Assembly (NCBI GenBank): GCA_023249375.1 | Contig: JAHFCT010000001.1 | Location: 88,112-152,111 of the forward strand | DNA: 64,000 nt | Reading direction: 5' to 3' | DNA from: Gemmatimonadota bacterium | GTDB lineage: Bacteria > Gemmatimonadota > Gemmatimonadetes > Gemmatimonadales > Gemmatimonadaceae | Part shown: piece by piece, positions 52,531-61,528 of the stretch | Layout of the letters: each line of letters opens with the position of its first letter | Numbering within the stretch: position 1 is the first letter of the stretch | Translations under genes and position numbers: made by a program | The notes under the pieces: model-generated | The model's input: the letters and a program-made list of their open reading frames with translations, nothing else | What the model was told of the DNA's origin: nothing | Databases searched by the model: none

Positions 52531-54636
52531 CTACTCCTCCGTTTCTTCCTTCTTCTCCTTCTCGGATTCCGCAATCACCTTGGCTGCGGCTTCGTGCGGC
52601 ATCAGGTCGTACGTGTGGAAGCGATGTGTAAAGGTGCCACGTCCGTGCGTCATCGACTGCAGCTTGGTGGCGTACAGATACAACTCCGCCTGCGGCACGA
52701 CGCACTTCACCTTGGTGCCCACGCCCTCGATGGCGTCGGAGCCGAGGATCTGCCCGCGGCGTCCGGAGATGTCGCCCATCACGTCGCCGAGGTAGTGGTC
52801 GGGGGTGAGGATCTCCACCTCGTGCAGCGGCTCGAGGAGCACCGGCCGGCACTTGGGCGCGATGTTCTTGAAGGCCAAGATGCCCGCCATCTTGAACGAC
52901 GCTTCGTTGGAGTCGACGGAGTGTGACGAGCCGTCAAAGCACTCGCAGATGAAGTCGACCACGGGATAGCCGGCAAGGATGCCGCGCTCCGAGGCTTCCT
53001 GCACGCCCTTGTCGACGGCGGGAATGTACTGGCGTGGAATCACGCCGCCCTTGATGGCGTCGACGTATTCGTAGCCCTTGCCGCGCGGCCCTGGACGGAG
53101 CCTCACCCAGCAATCGCCGAACTGGCCGCGGCCGCCCGACTGCTTCTTGTGCCGCCCCTGCCCTTCGGCCGTGGCGGTGAGCGTTTCTCGGTAGGCGATG
53201 CGCGGCGTCTTGAGTTCGGCGCTGACATTGAACTGCCGCTTGAGGCGGGCCATGGCGACTTCGATGTGGCGCTCGCCCATGCCGCTGAGGATCGTCTCGT
53301 GCGTCTCCGAGTCGTAGTGCGTCTCGAAGGTCGGATCCTCGTCGTGAATACGGTGCATCCCGACTTGCAGCTTCTCTTCGTCGGCGCGCGCGGTGGCGCG
53401 CACGGCGTAGGTGACGAGCGGCGACGGAAACTCCACCTGCGGCAAGCGCACCGGATGCTCGCGCGTGGAGAGCGTGTCGTTGGTGTGCGTGTTCTTGAGC
53501 TTGGCGATGCAGCCGATGTCGCCCGGGAAGAGGCGCGTCACCTCGATGCGTTCGCGCCCCTGCGGGATGGCGAGGTGCACCAGCTTTTCGCCGACGTCGC
53601 GCGTGGCGTTGAAGACTTCGGCGCCGTTGTCGACGATACCGCTGAACGTGCGGAAGTACGTGACTTCACCCACGTGCGGCTCGGCGGTCGTCTTGAAGCA
53701 GAGCGCGGTGAAGGGCGCGTCTTCGTTGGGGTGAATCTCGACCGTTTTGTTGCCTTCGGCGCCCTTGAACGCTTTCTGCTCTTCCATCTCGTAGGCGGAC
53801 GGCATCAGCTGGACGAGGAAGTCGAGCACCGTGCGGACGCCCCACGTGAGCTGCGCGGAGCAGCAGAGGAGCGGGAAGAGGTCCTGCCGCTTCATCGCCT
53901 GCTTCATGGCGGCCATCTCTTCGTCGCCGGGGATCTCCTCGCCGCTGAAAAAGCGCTCGAGCAGCGCGTCGTCGGTGGCGGCGATCGCCTCGACCATTTC
54001 CTGATGGTACTTCTCGAAGCGCGCCTTTTCCGAGTCGGGAATCTCGGTCTCGGTGTATTCACCCGCCTTGGTGCCGGGGGCAAAGATGTGCGCTTTCTTG
54101 GTGAAGAGGTTGATGATGCCCTTGAAGCCCGCGCCGGCGCCGATGGGAATCTCCACCGGGACCACCTTGGCGGTGAGCTGTTCCTTGACGGCCTCGTACA
54201 CTTTGTCGAAGTCGGCGTGCTCCTTGTCCATCAGCGTGACGACGAAGAGCACCGGGTCGCGGCGCGTGAGCGCTTCGCGGAACATGCGTTCGGTTCCCAC
54301 TTCGACACCGGCGGCGGCAGCCACCGTCACCAGCGCGCCATCAGCCGCGGTGAGACCGGCGATTGCATCGCCCTGGAAGTCAAGAAACCCTGGCGTGTCG
54401 ATCAGGTTGATCTTCGTGTCGCGCCATTCGGCGAAGGCGCAGCCCATGGAGATGGAAAAACCGCGCTCGATTTCCTCGGGAGAGGTTACGGTCAACGCGG
54501 TTCCGTCTTTGACTTGGCCATGTCGCTTGCTGCTTCCGGACACGAAGGCGAGGGCGTCTACAAGCGTAGTCTTGCCACTCGTCCCGTGCCCCACTACAGC
54601 GACATTTCTGATTGCCTCACTCTTGTACTCTTTCAT
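52531..54636 (-). CDS. EF-G-like translational GTPase (EF-G2 type)
   Basis: Product of 701 residues with the five-domain EF-G layout. P-loop GHGTSGKT (16-23), switch I ERGFSISM, G3 DTPG (80-83), domain IV with GGRGQFGD, and domain V ending in YLGDVMGDISGRRGQILG. The N-terminus and the E-tail (KEKKEETEE) resemble EF-G2 rather than the housekeeping FusA, and no ribosomal protein operon is near. The guanine-specificity motif is altered: where EF-Gs have NKxD this one has TLMD (134-137). GGAGG lies five bases before the ATG. The role is probably ribosome-related, non-essential or stress-linked. Confidence 0.88.
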   Translation of the reverse strand: MKEYKSEAIRNVAVVGHGTSGKTTLVDALAFVSGSSKRHGQVKDGTALTVTSPEEIERGFSISMGCAFAEWRDTKINLIDTPGFLDFQGDAIAGLTAADGALVTVAAAAGVEVGTERMFREALTRRDPVLFVVTLMDKEHADFDKVYEAVKEQLTAKVVPVEIPIGAGAGFKGIINLFTKKAHIFAPGTKAGEYTETEIPDSEKARFEKYHQEMVEAIAATDDALLERFFSGEEIPGDEEMAAMKQAMKRQDLFPLLCCSAQLTWGVRTVLDFLVQLMPSAYEMEEQKAFKGAEGNKTVEIHPNEDAPFTALCFKTTAEPHVGEVTYFRTFSGIVDNGAEVFNATRDVGEKLVHLAIPQGRERIEVTRLFPGDIGCIAKLKNTHTNDTLSTREHPVRLPQVEFPSPLVTYAVRATARADEEKLQVGMHRIHDEDPTFETHYDSETHETILSGMGERHIEVAMARLKRQFNVSAELKTPRIAYRETLTATAEGQGRHKKQSGGRGQFGDCWVRLRPGPRGKGYEYVDAIKGGVIPRQYIPAVDKGVQEASERGILAGYPVVDFICECFDGSSHSVDSNEASFKMAGILAFKNIAPKCRPVLLEPLHEVEILTPDHYLGDVMGDISGRRGQILGSDAIEGVGTKVKCVVPQAELYLYATKLQSMTHGRGTFTHRFHTYDLMPHEAAAKVIAESEKEKKEETEE

Positions 54637-54768
54637 CCGGCCCTCCGCCGTTTCTGACGGCGACGCTTTATTGGGTTCCGGAGCTTCGAATTAGTACCAA
54701 GCAACGTCAAGGGCGGGACTTTCCTGACTCGTTTGTAGGGGGTCGGCGATGTGTGCCGAATCGAGGCG

Positions 54769-54803
54769 GAAAAAACGATGGGGCCCGCTGTAGGCGGACC
54801 CCA
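54769..54803 (-). terminator. Intrinsic terminator of the unknown gene at 54844
   Basis: On the minus strand TGGGGTCCGC and GCGGGCCCCA pair around CTACA (54803-54779), followed by TCG and a run of six to seven T (54775-54769). A GGCGCTTCGGCGCC hairpin lies just before it. This is the most classical terminator in the window. Confidence 0.92.
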
Positions 54804-54843
54804 CTGGCGCCGAAGCGCCTATGTCTGACGGAACAGAGTTCGT

Positions 54844-55389
54844 CTAGTTCTCCTCGAGATCCAGATCGTACGTGAGTCCTTCGGCTTCGCGCAGCACGGC
54901 GAGCACCGCTTCGGAACTGACCGCGTTTGTCGCCAGCGCCGGGATGGGCGTGAACGAGAACGAGACCGCGCGGCGCGTGCCTTCGGGCCAGTCGGCCATC
55001 AGCAGGCCGCCCACCAGACGACGAATCACCTGACCGCACTCGAGCAGCAACGACTGCGCCGTCTCGGCCAGCACGGCGAGCGGAATCTGCAGGTCCTTGG
55101 TCACCAGCTGCCCGGTATTTTCGTCCCGCCAGGCGGCATCACCGACCGCCCCACGTTCGGGCCACACTCCTACATGTCGTACCGTGTCGGCCCGATCGTC
55201 GGCCGACCGCCGGGATTCCAGTGCCGCTGCCAGCGCCAACGCGAGAGACTCCGGGCTGGGAATGCCATACAGCGTCACGACATCGCGCGACGGACGTTCC
55301 ATCGTAAGGGGCGACGGTACGGAGCTGACATGCGCGAGCACGCTTGAGTGCTCGGGCGGCTGCTCCTCTACCATCACGAGAACATCCAT
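54844..55389 (-). CDS. Conserved-looking soluble protein, unknown
   Basis: Product of 181 residues with a near-perfect ribosome site (AAGGAGG, four bases before ATG at 55389), suggesting strong translation. Acidic protein with a beta start (MDVLVMVEEQPPEHSSV), helices rich in Ala/Leu/Glu in the middle (LALALAAALESRR, LAVLAETAQSLLLECGQ) and an acidic end (GLTYDLDLEEN). There is no signal or membrane segment. It has its own terminator, so it is monocistronic. I do not recognise the family. Confidence 0.7.
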   Translation of the reverse strand: MDVLVMVEEQPPEHSSVLAHVSSVPSPLTMERPSRDVVTLYGIPSPESLALALAAALESRRSADDRADTVRHVGVWPERGAVGDAAWRDENTGQLVTKDLQIPLAVLAETAQSLLLECGQVIRRLVGGLLMADWPEGTRRAVSFSFTPIPALATNAVSSEAVLAVLREAEGLTYDLDLEEN

Positions 55390-55648
55390 GAAACCTCCTT
55401 GGGACACGCCTACACCGATGATTACCTGCAAGTACCGGGCCGCGTCACATCGCTCTGGTCACGGAGCTGTCACGATCCCCTGCTCTAAGAATCGGCCGCT
55501 CGGTTCCCGTTCATAACACGGACCGACTGAGAAAGCGTGAGGTCACGGCGCGCCGTTCGCCTGCCACTGATACCCCAAGGCACCATGCGACGGTTCCGGC
55601 ACAACGCACGGATGCTTGACGAGAGGCGGGCGGCGCGCGGGATTAACA

Positions 55649-55675
55649 GGGAGACGCCGCTGACGTCTCCCTTTG
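55649..55675 (+). terminator. Hairpin plus T-run just before the DUF1800 gene, possible attenuator
   Basis: GGGAGACG and CGTCTCCC form a perfect 8-base stem around CCGCTGA followed by TTT, ending 22 bases before the DUF1800 ATG. It could terminate a short leader transcript. Otherwise the 307-base gap 55390-55696 holds only the upstream region of the minus-strand gene and no clear frame with coding character. Confidence 0.5.
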
Positions 55676-55696
55676 CAGTCCCCTCACGAGCTGCCC

Positions 55697-57580
55697 ATGC
55701 GACGCTTCGCCCCCCTCGTTGCCCTCGTCATTGCCGGCTGTTCGAACGCCCCGCATCGGACGTCATCGCCGATGCCGGCGAACACGGCCGCAGCCCCTCG
55801 CACGCAGACCGCCGACCAGCAGGGCGTGCACGCGCTGTCGCGACTGACGTTCGGTGCACGTCCCGGCGACCTCGAGCGCCTCCGCGCAATGGGCGTGGAC
55901 CGATGGATCGATGAGCAGCTGCACCCGGAGCGCATTGACGACACCAAGGCCGAGGCGTGGGCGGGACAGTTCGAAGTCGTGCAGCGGACCGCGGCGCAGC
56001 TTGAGGGCGAGTACCAGAATCCGGGCGCGCTCGTGAATCAACTGGCGGCGCGCAACAACGGCGGCCTGACCCGCGAGGACTCGGCGCAGCTGCGCCAGGC
56101 GCGGCAGAACCTGCGCCGCATCGCCGAGGAAGTGCAGGTGTCGCACGTGGGACGCGCGCTGCTCTCGGAGCGGCAGCTGCAGGAAGTCATGACCGACTTC
56201 TGGCTGAACCACTTCACGGTCTTCGCCGGCAAGGGAATCCGCGAACAGTTCTATCTCGCCGACTATGAGAACCGCGTGATTCGCCCAAACGCGCTTGGGC
56301 GGTTCCGCGATGTTCTGGGCGCGGTGGCCAAGAGTCCGGCGATGCTCTTCTACCTGGACAACTGGGAAAGCGCGGCCGACAGCGCGCGACCGCGCCTGGT
56401 CAATGTCAACGCGCCTGCCGTGCGGCGCGCGGTGCAGCAGCGCTTCCCGGAGGTTGCCAATCCGAAGTCGCCAGCCGCACAGCAGCTGCAGCGCCGCGTG
56501 CGCGCCGGACTCAATGAGAACTATGGTCGAGAGCTGCTCGAACTCCACACCCTCGGCGTGGACGGCGGCTACACGCAACAGGACGTGATCAACGCGGCGC
56601 GTGCGCTGACCGGATGGACGATTGCGGGCCCGCGGCAGGGCGGCGGCTTTCAGTTTGCGGCGTACATGCACGACGCCGGTGAGAAGACGCTGCTGGGCCA
56701 TACGATGCGCGCCGGCCGCGGCATCGAGGACGGGGAGGAACTGCTCGACATCGTCGCGCGTCATCCGAGCACGGCGCGCTTCATTGCGTTCAAGCTCGCG
56801 CGCCGGTTCGTGAGCGACACACCGAGCGCGGCGCTGGTGGAGCGCGCCGCGGCCACGTTCACGCGCACGGATGGCGACATTCGCGAAGTGCTGCGGACGA
56901 TCATCACGAGCCCCGAGTTCTTCGCGCGCGAATCGTACCGCGCCAAGGTGAAGACGCCGTTCGAGGTGGTGCTGAGCGCTTTGCGCGCACTCAATGCGCA
57001 ACCCGACAAGACGCCGCGCACGGCGCAGTTGATCGCGGGACTTGGCCAGCCAGTCTTCGGACACCAGACGCCGGATGGCTGGCCCGAGACGGGTGAGAAA
57101 TGGATGGGAACGGGAGCGATTTTGAATCGCATCAACTTCGGACTGGTGCTGGCCAGCGGCCGCGTGCCGGGTGCCAATCCCATGACGTTCCCGGGCGTTG
57201 ACATGCTGCGCCAGGCACCGCGCGATCAGCAGGTGGATGCCGTAGTGGGCGCGTTCCTTGGCGGCGACGTGTCGAGCGTGACGCGTTCGGTGCTGCTGAC
57301 GGGCAAGAATCCCCTGCTCGACGCGGCGGGTGGTGCGCCTACGGCGACGCCGCCAGCTGATGAGCCGATGATGATGCCGCCCGCGACGCCGCCGGCAAAT
57401 GCGCAGCCCGCAGCGCCGCCAGCCAACGTGATGCCTGGTGCACCTGGCGCACTACCGCCGGCCATGCGCCCCGCGCAGCAGTTCGCGCAAGCGCGAGCGA
57501 ACGCCCCGTTGCCGCCGTTGCGCGGGCTGGCCCAGGTATTGGGTCTCGCGCTCGGCAGTCCCGAGTTCCAGCGGAGGTAA
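55697..57580 (+). CDS. DUF1800 family lipoprotein
   Basis: Product of 627 residues. Signal with a clean lipobox (VIAGC-SNAP). The DUF1800 signature blocks are present: HALSRLTFGARPGDLERL, MTDFWLNHFTVF, NYGRELLELHTLGVDGGYTQ, DVINAARALTGWTI, LARRFVSDTP and the late block TPDGWPETGEKWM. A Pro/Ala/Met-rich linker precedes a short C-terminal helix. DUF1800 genes regularly pair with DUF1501 genes, as here, and have been linked to exported or surface processes of unknown chemistry. ATG at 55697 starts at the signal. Confidence 0.9.
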   Translation: MRRFAPLVALVIAGCSNAPHRTSSPMPANTAAAPRTQTADQQGVHALSRLTFGARPGDLERLRAMGVDRWIDEQLHPERIDDTKAEAWAGQFEVVQRTAAQLEGEYQNPGALVNQLAARNNGGLTREDSAQLRQARQNLRRIAEEVQVSHVGRALLSERQLQEVMTDFWLNHFTVFAGKGIREQFYLADYENRVIRPNALGRFRDVLGAVAKSPAMLFYLDNWESAADSARPRLVNVNAPAVRRAVQQRFPEVANPKSPAAQQLQRRVRAGLNENYGRELLELHTLGVDGGYTQQDVINAARALTGWTIAGPRQGGGFQFAAYMHDAGEKTLLGHTMRAGRGIEDGEELLDIVARHPSTARFIAFKLARRFVSDTPSAALVERAAATFTRTDGDIREVLRTIITSPEFFARESYRAKVKTPFEVVLSALRALNAQPDKTPRTAQLIAGLGQPVFGHQTPDGWPETGEKWMGTGAILNRINFGLVLASGRVPGANPMTFPGVDMLRQAPRDQQVDAVVGAFLGGDVSSVTRSVLLTGKNPLLDAAGGAPTATPPADEPMMMPPATPPANAQPAAPPANVMPGAPGALPPAMRPAQQFAQARANAPLPPLRGLAQVLGLALGSPEFQRR

Positions 57581-57585
57581 GCGCG

Positions 57586-58836
57586 ATGCAACGCCGAATC
57601 TTTGTGCGGAACTCCGCCTTTGCGCTGGTGACGATGGGGCTCAGCCCGACGTTCCTGCGCCGCACGGCGCTCGGGATGGAGCTGCCGCGCGCCGCCAAGG
57701 GGAAAGTGCTGATCTGCCTGTTCCAGCGTGGAGCAGCGGACGCGCTGAACGTGGTGGTGCCGCACGGTGATCGCTCGTACTACGCACTGCGGCCGGCCAT
57801 CGCCATCGCGCCGCCGGTGCGCTCGGCGGGAGGCGCGGGCGCGATTGACCTTGATGGGTTCTTCGGGTTGCATCCCGCACTGGCGCCGCTCAAGCCGCTG
57901 TGGGACCGCGGCCTGTTGGCGCCGATTCATGCCGTGGGAAGCCCGAGTGCGACGCGTTCGCACTTCGACGCGCAGGACTACATGGAGAGCGCGACGCCGG
58001 ACAACAAGGGAACGAGCGACGGCTGGCTGAACCGCTATCTCGCGACGTCGCGCACGTGCGAAGCGTGCACACCGACGCCGTTCCGCGCGGTGGCAATGAC
58101 ACCGCAGACGCCGCGTGTGCTGCAGGGGAGCGCACCGACGGTCGCGATGAACTCGGTGGCGGAGTTCACGGTGCGGAGCGGCGGCACGCAGGCCGCGGAA
58201 CTCGAGGCGCTGTATCGTACCGGCTCGGCCGATCTGATCCACGGTACGGGGACCGAGATGTTCGAGGCGGTGAGGATGCTGCGCGCGGCCAATCCCCAGC
58301 GATATCAGCCCGAGCACGGCGCGGAGTATCCGGCGTCGCAGTTCGGCCAGCGGTTGCTATCAATTGCGCAGCTCATCAAAGCCGGGGTCGGGCTTGAAGT
58401 CGCGTTTGCTGATATGGGCGGGTGGGACACGCACGTGAATCAGGGCGGTGCCACCGGGCAGTTGGCACAGCGGCTGTCCGATTTTGGCGCGTCGATTGCG
58501 GCGCTCACGACAGATTTGGGCGACCGCATGCAGGATGTGGTGATCCTGACGATGTCGGAGTTCGGCCGCATGGCGAGGCAGAACGGCAATGGCGGCACTG
58601 ATCACGGGCACGCCGGCGCGATGTTCGTCATCGGTGGCAGCGTGAAGGGGCAGAAGGTGCACGGACGCTGGCCGGGTCTCGCGCCCGAGCAGTTGTACGA
58701 GGGGCGCGATCTCGCATTGACCACAGATTTTCGAGCGGTGTTTGCGGAGGTCGCGTCGAAGCATCTTGGGGCAATCGGCATTGAGGCGCTGTTCCCGGGG
58801 TTCGCGCCTGGTTCATTGCCAGGCGTGCTGGGATAG
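57586..58836 (+). CDS. DUF1501 family protein, probably Tat-exported
   Basis: Product of 416 residues five bases after the DUF1800 gene. A twin-arginine-like start (QRRIFVRNSAFALVTMGLS) suggests folded export. Family blocks include VLICLFQRGAADALNVVVP, a sulfatase-like THFD-type SATRSHFDAQDYME, VAFADMGGWDTHVNQG, TMSEFGRMARQNGNGGTDHG and HGRWPGL. DUF1501 belongs to the alkaline-phosphatase/sulfatase-like fold, with His and Asp residues as probable metal ligands. It is probably cofunctional with DUF1800; the substrate is unknown. Confidence 0.92.
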   Translation: MQRRIFVRNSAFALVTMGLSPTFLRRTALGMELPRAAKGKVLICLFQRGAADALNVVVPHGDRSYYALRPAIAIAPPVRSAGGAGAIDLDGFFGLHPALAPLKPLWDRGLLAPIHAVGSPSATRSHFDAQDYMESATPDNKGTSDGWLNRYLATSRTCEACTPTPFRAVAMTPQTPRVLQGSAPTVAMNSVAEFTVRSGGTQAAELEALYRTGSADLIHGTGTEMFEAVRMLRAANPQRYQPEHGAEYPASQFGQRLLSIAQLIKAGVGLEVAFADMGGWDTHVNQGGATGQLAQRLSDFGASIAALTTDLGDRMQDVVILTMSEFGRMARQNGNGGTDHGHAGAMFVIGGSVKGQKVHGRWPGLAPEQLYEGRDLALTTDFRAVFAEVASKHLGAIGIEALFPGFAPGSLPGVLG

Positions 58837-58899
58837 AGCGTTACTGTTACCGCGACGCGCGGTACCTGTTTCGCCGTGCGCGCGGGTAAATTTCACGCC

Positions 58900-59820
58900 A
58901 TGCGCTCCGCTTCTTTCGCTGCCCTTGCCGCACTGACCTTCGTGTTTCCTGCGCTCGCGCAGGTTCCGTCCCCCGGCACGCCGCACCGCATCCCGGTGCT
59001 CGAATACCATCTCATCGGCGAAAAGGACAGCCGGTGGGGGCGTTCGCGCGACGGATTCCGGCGCGACCTGGAACTGCTCTACCGCCGCGGATACCGCCCG
59101 ATCACCGTGGCACAGCTGGTCGACCGACACTTCGACATTCCCGCCGGGATGTCGCCGGTGGTGTTCACCTTTGACGACGCGTCGCCGGGTCAGTTCTCGT
59201 ACATCGAGCACAACGGCGCGCTGGAGATCGATCCCAACAGCGCGGTGGGCATCTGGCTGGCGTTCCACACAGCGCACGCCGACTGGGGCAACCGCGCGAC
59301 ATTCTGCATGCTGCCCGCGGCCGCCGCCGGTCACGCGTTCTTCGGTGACAAGGGCATCGACGGACAGAAGACCGAGTGGCGGCTGCGTAAGGTGAAGTTC
59401 CTCGCCGACGAGGGCTTCGAATTGTGCAATCACACGCTGTGGCATGCGACGCTCAACCGATACGGCGACGTGATGGTGCAGGAACAGATTGCGCGCGGCG
59501 TGCTGGCGATCGATTCCGCGGTCGCGGGCTACCGCGTGCGCACCTTCGCGCTGCCGCTCGGCGTCTGGCCGAAGAACCGCGCCCTCGCGACGGCCGGCCG
59601 ATGGATCGATGCACGCAGTGGACGCGCCGTCGAGTATCGCTTTGACGCGATTCTGGAAGTGAGCGCGGCGCAGTCCGGCACGGCGTACGGGCCCGCGTTC
59701 AATCCGCTGGCGATTCCCCGCTATCAGGTGATCGGCGAGAATCTCGCCGGGCTGCTCGACCGGATGGAACCGGTGCGTTTTGTGCCGGCGGCGAAAACGA
59801 CGGCGGGCGGCTCACGCTAA
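58900..59820 (+). CDS. Exported polysaccharide deacetylase-like (NodB-fold) protein
   Basis: Product of 306 residues with a signal peptide (FAALAALTFVFPALAQ). NodB-type motifs are visible: PVLEYHLIG, the metal motif FTFDDASPG (D92, D93) and a second motif NHTLWHATL (about 176-184). It should remove acetyl groups from an extracellular or cell-wall polysaccharide. The region between the motifs is longer than usual (GIWLAFHTAHADWGNRATFC). ATG at 58900 is preferred over the GTG at 58876 because it starts at the signal. Confidence 0.82.
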   Translation: MRSASFAALAALTFVFPALAQVPSPGTPHRIPVLEYHLIGEKDSRWGRSRDGFRRDLELLYRRGYRPITVAQLVDRHFDIPAGMSPVVFTFDDASPGQFSYIEHNGALEIDPNSAVGIWLAFHTAHADWGNRATFCMLPAAAAGHAFFGDKGIDGQKTEWRLRKVKFLADEGFELCNHTLWHATLNRYGDVMVQEQIARGVLAIDSAVAGYRVRTFALPLGVWPKNRALATAGRWIDARSGRAVEYRFDAILEVSAAQSGTAYGPAFNPLAIPRYQVIGENLAGLLDRMEPVRFVPAAKTTAGGSR

Positions 59821-59896
59821 TTCAAGTCCGGCGGCGACCGCCCGATATGGTCAAGTAGGACAGGGCACGGACGCCCTGCGGAACCGGAGCGCCAGG

Positions 59897-60295
59897 ATGG
59901 TGCCGTTGCGAATCTTGATTGTTGACGACGATCCCGGCGTCTGCTTTGCGTTGCGCCGGCTGCTCGAAAGTTCGGGTGGAATGCACGCCATCACCGCGCA
60001 GAACGCGGACGCCGCCGAGGCCGAACTGGCCCGTGGCGCCGTGGACGCGATGGTGCTCGACCTCCATCTCCCCGGCATGCGCGGCGACGCCTTCTTTCAC
60101 CGGGCGTGTGAAATGCAGCCGTCCATTGCGCAGCGCACGGTGTTTGTCACCGGCGATTTTTCGCCGCCCGCGAATGACGCCATCACGTCCACGGCTTGTC
60201 CCCTGCTGCTGAAGCCGTTTCTCGCGTCGACGCTACTCACCTCACTGCGCGACCTGACCGTGCACGCCAGCGCGCGCGACGTGCGCATTGCGTGA
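59897..60295 (+). CDS. Stand-alone receiver domain protein
   Basis: Product of 132 residues consisting only of a CheY-like receiver: acidic pocket VDDDPG, phospho-acceptor D55 (MVLDLHLPG), Thr/Val block FVTGDF and lysine LLKPFL. There is no output domain, so it probably acts by protein contact or in a phosphorelay. GGAG lies seven bases before ATG 59897. No full histidine kinase is adjacent, but a 63-residue H-box peptide is encoded 0.7 kb downstream. Confidence 0.9.
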   Translation: MVPLRILIVDDDPGVCFALRRLLESSGGMHAITAQNADAAEAELARGAVDAMVLDLHLPGMRGDAFFHRACEMQPSIAQRTVFVTGDFSPPANDAITSTACPLLLKPFLASTLLTSLRDLTVHASARDVRIA

Positions 60296-60310
60296 GCAGG
60301 GCGGAACCGC

Positions 60311-60901
60311 CTACCGGCGGTTCCGCAGCGCGTCGATGGCCTTGTCGAGCGCGTCCCGCTGCGCGGGGTGCGGTGCGGTGCGGCGCAGCGCGCCGAATGT
60401 GTCAATCGCCAGCTTGAGCGCCACGGGATCGTCTTCGGCGGTGCCTACCGTCGCGGCATTGTCGGCAAGGTTGGCGCGTGCGAGGTCATCATCGGGGAAG
60501 CGCTCGGTGACCTGCAGCCAGCGGGTCATGCGCGAACGCGGCTCGGTTTCGGTGAGCGCCCACAGGTGCCATGCGCCGCGATGTGAGGGATCGGCGGCGA
60601 TGGCGCGCGACGCCAGCTCACCAACCGTCTCGGGTCCACGCCCGCTCAGCCAGTACGCACTGGCCAGGCGTACGAGGGCGCGCGCGTGCTGCGGCTCGCG
60701 TGCGACCACCACCTCCATCAGCGGCCCCAGCACTTCGGGGATGGCGGCGTGCGCGTCGGCCGCGTCGAACAGTTCGTCGGTCGGCGTCGCCTCCGCCATC
60801 GCCTGCAGCGCCTCGAGCAGTCGTGCAATATCGGCGTGCTGTCGATACTCTTCGATGACGGACGTGAGTTGTGCCAGGGCGCGGCCGCGTGGAGTATTCA
60901 T
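60311..60901 (-). CDS. TPR-like helical protein, unknown
   Basis: Product of 196 residues, all helical with alanine-rich TPR-like repeats (ARALVRLASAYWLSGRG, ELASRAIAADPSHRGAWHL, ARANLADNAATVG) and an N-terminal helix pair. It probably mediates protein contacts. The start at 60901 gives a compact protein; the frame is open a further 58 codons upstream through the start of the divergent H-box peptide gene. Confidence 0.65.
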   Translation of the reverse strand: MNTPRGRALAQLTSVIEEYRQHADIARLLEALQAMAEATPTDELFDAADAHAAIPEVLGPLMEVVVAREPQHARALVRLASAYWLSGRGPETVGELASRAIAADPSHRGAWHLWALTETEPRSRMTRWLQVTERFPDDDLARANLADNAATVGTAEDDPVALKLAIDTFGALRRTAPHPAQRDALDKAIDALRNRR

Positions 60902-60949
60902 TGCATCCAATTTATGCGGGGCCAAGCGGCCCCGTGACCCGAAGCAGCC

Positions 60950-61141
60950 ATGACTCCCTCGGAACGCCACGAAATCAACAACGTGCTGGCCGCCTTGCTT
61001 GCGGAAGCGCAGCTGTTGCAGATGGACGCACTCACGCCCGACCAGGCCATTGGGGTTGATCGCATCGTTTCGCATGCACGGCGCCTTCGCGACCTGCTGC
61101 GGCCACCCCAGCCCGCCAACGCCGGTACCACGGCAGGCTGA
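60950..61141 (+). CDS. 63-residue HisKA-like H-box peptide
   Basis: Product of 63 residues that looks like the first helix of a histidine-kinase dimerisation domain: MTPSERHEINNVLAALLAEA with the candidate histidine H7, compared with HELNNPLAAI in kinases. A second helix follows (AIGVDRIVSHARRLRDLL). No ATPase domain follows; the frame ends and the region before rho is non-coding. Either it is a degenerate remnant or a minimal phosphotransfer/dimerisation module. It lies close to a stand-alone receiver gene. Confidence 0.6.
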   Translation: MTPSERHEINNVLAALLAEAQLLQMDALTPDQAIGVDRIVSHARRLRDLLRPPQPANAGTTAG

Positions 61142-61528
61142 CGGTAGGGTTGCGCGAAACCTCCGCGCCCGCCATACTCAACGCCACTCGGTCTGCGCGT
61201 TGCGCACCCCGATGAATGCACCCTTCCGCCTCTGCCGTTCTGCGGCACGCGACTTCGGCGCTGACGCCGCAAGTGTCGGTGCGTCCGTTCGATCCTGCCG
61301 GGCTCCGTGACGTACCGAAGCCTGGGATGCCGAGGCGCCTAGAGCGCTGCGTCTCGTCCGATTTCAGCGAGTGATGTGTTTTTTGCGCGCCATCGGCGCG
61401 CGCAGTCCGTGAAGGTCACGGACCCTTGTCCCTGAGGAAGCAGTCGGAGTGTGCACTCCTTGCACAGCTGAACCGCGTGCGCGCGGTCTTGGCCCCTGTT
61501 GTTTCGAATCAACACCATTTATCCACGC
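61142..61528 (+). promoter_or_regulatory. Long structured leader of rho
   Basis: A 387-base gap upstream of rho contains TTTTTT (61379-61384) directly followed by GCGCGCC-ATC-GGCGCGC (61385-61401) and GTCCGTGA-AGG-TCACGGAC (61405-61423). Both are perfect stems, so the leader RNA would be strongly folded. Known rho genes are autoregulated by attenuation in the leader, and this arrangement is compatible with that. I see no convincing gene within the stretch. Confidence 0.55.

Noticed and set aside
53149-54657. 502-codon plus-strand frame antisense to the EF-G-like gene
   Set aside because: Shadow frame; the EF-G motifs on the other strand are unambiguous.
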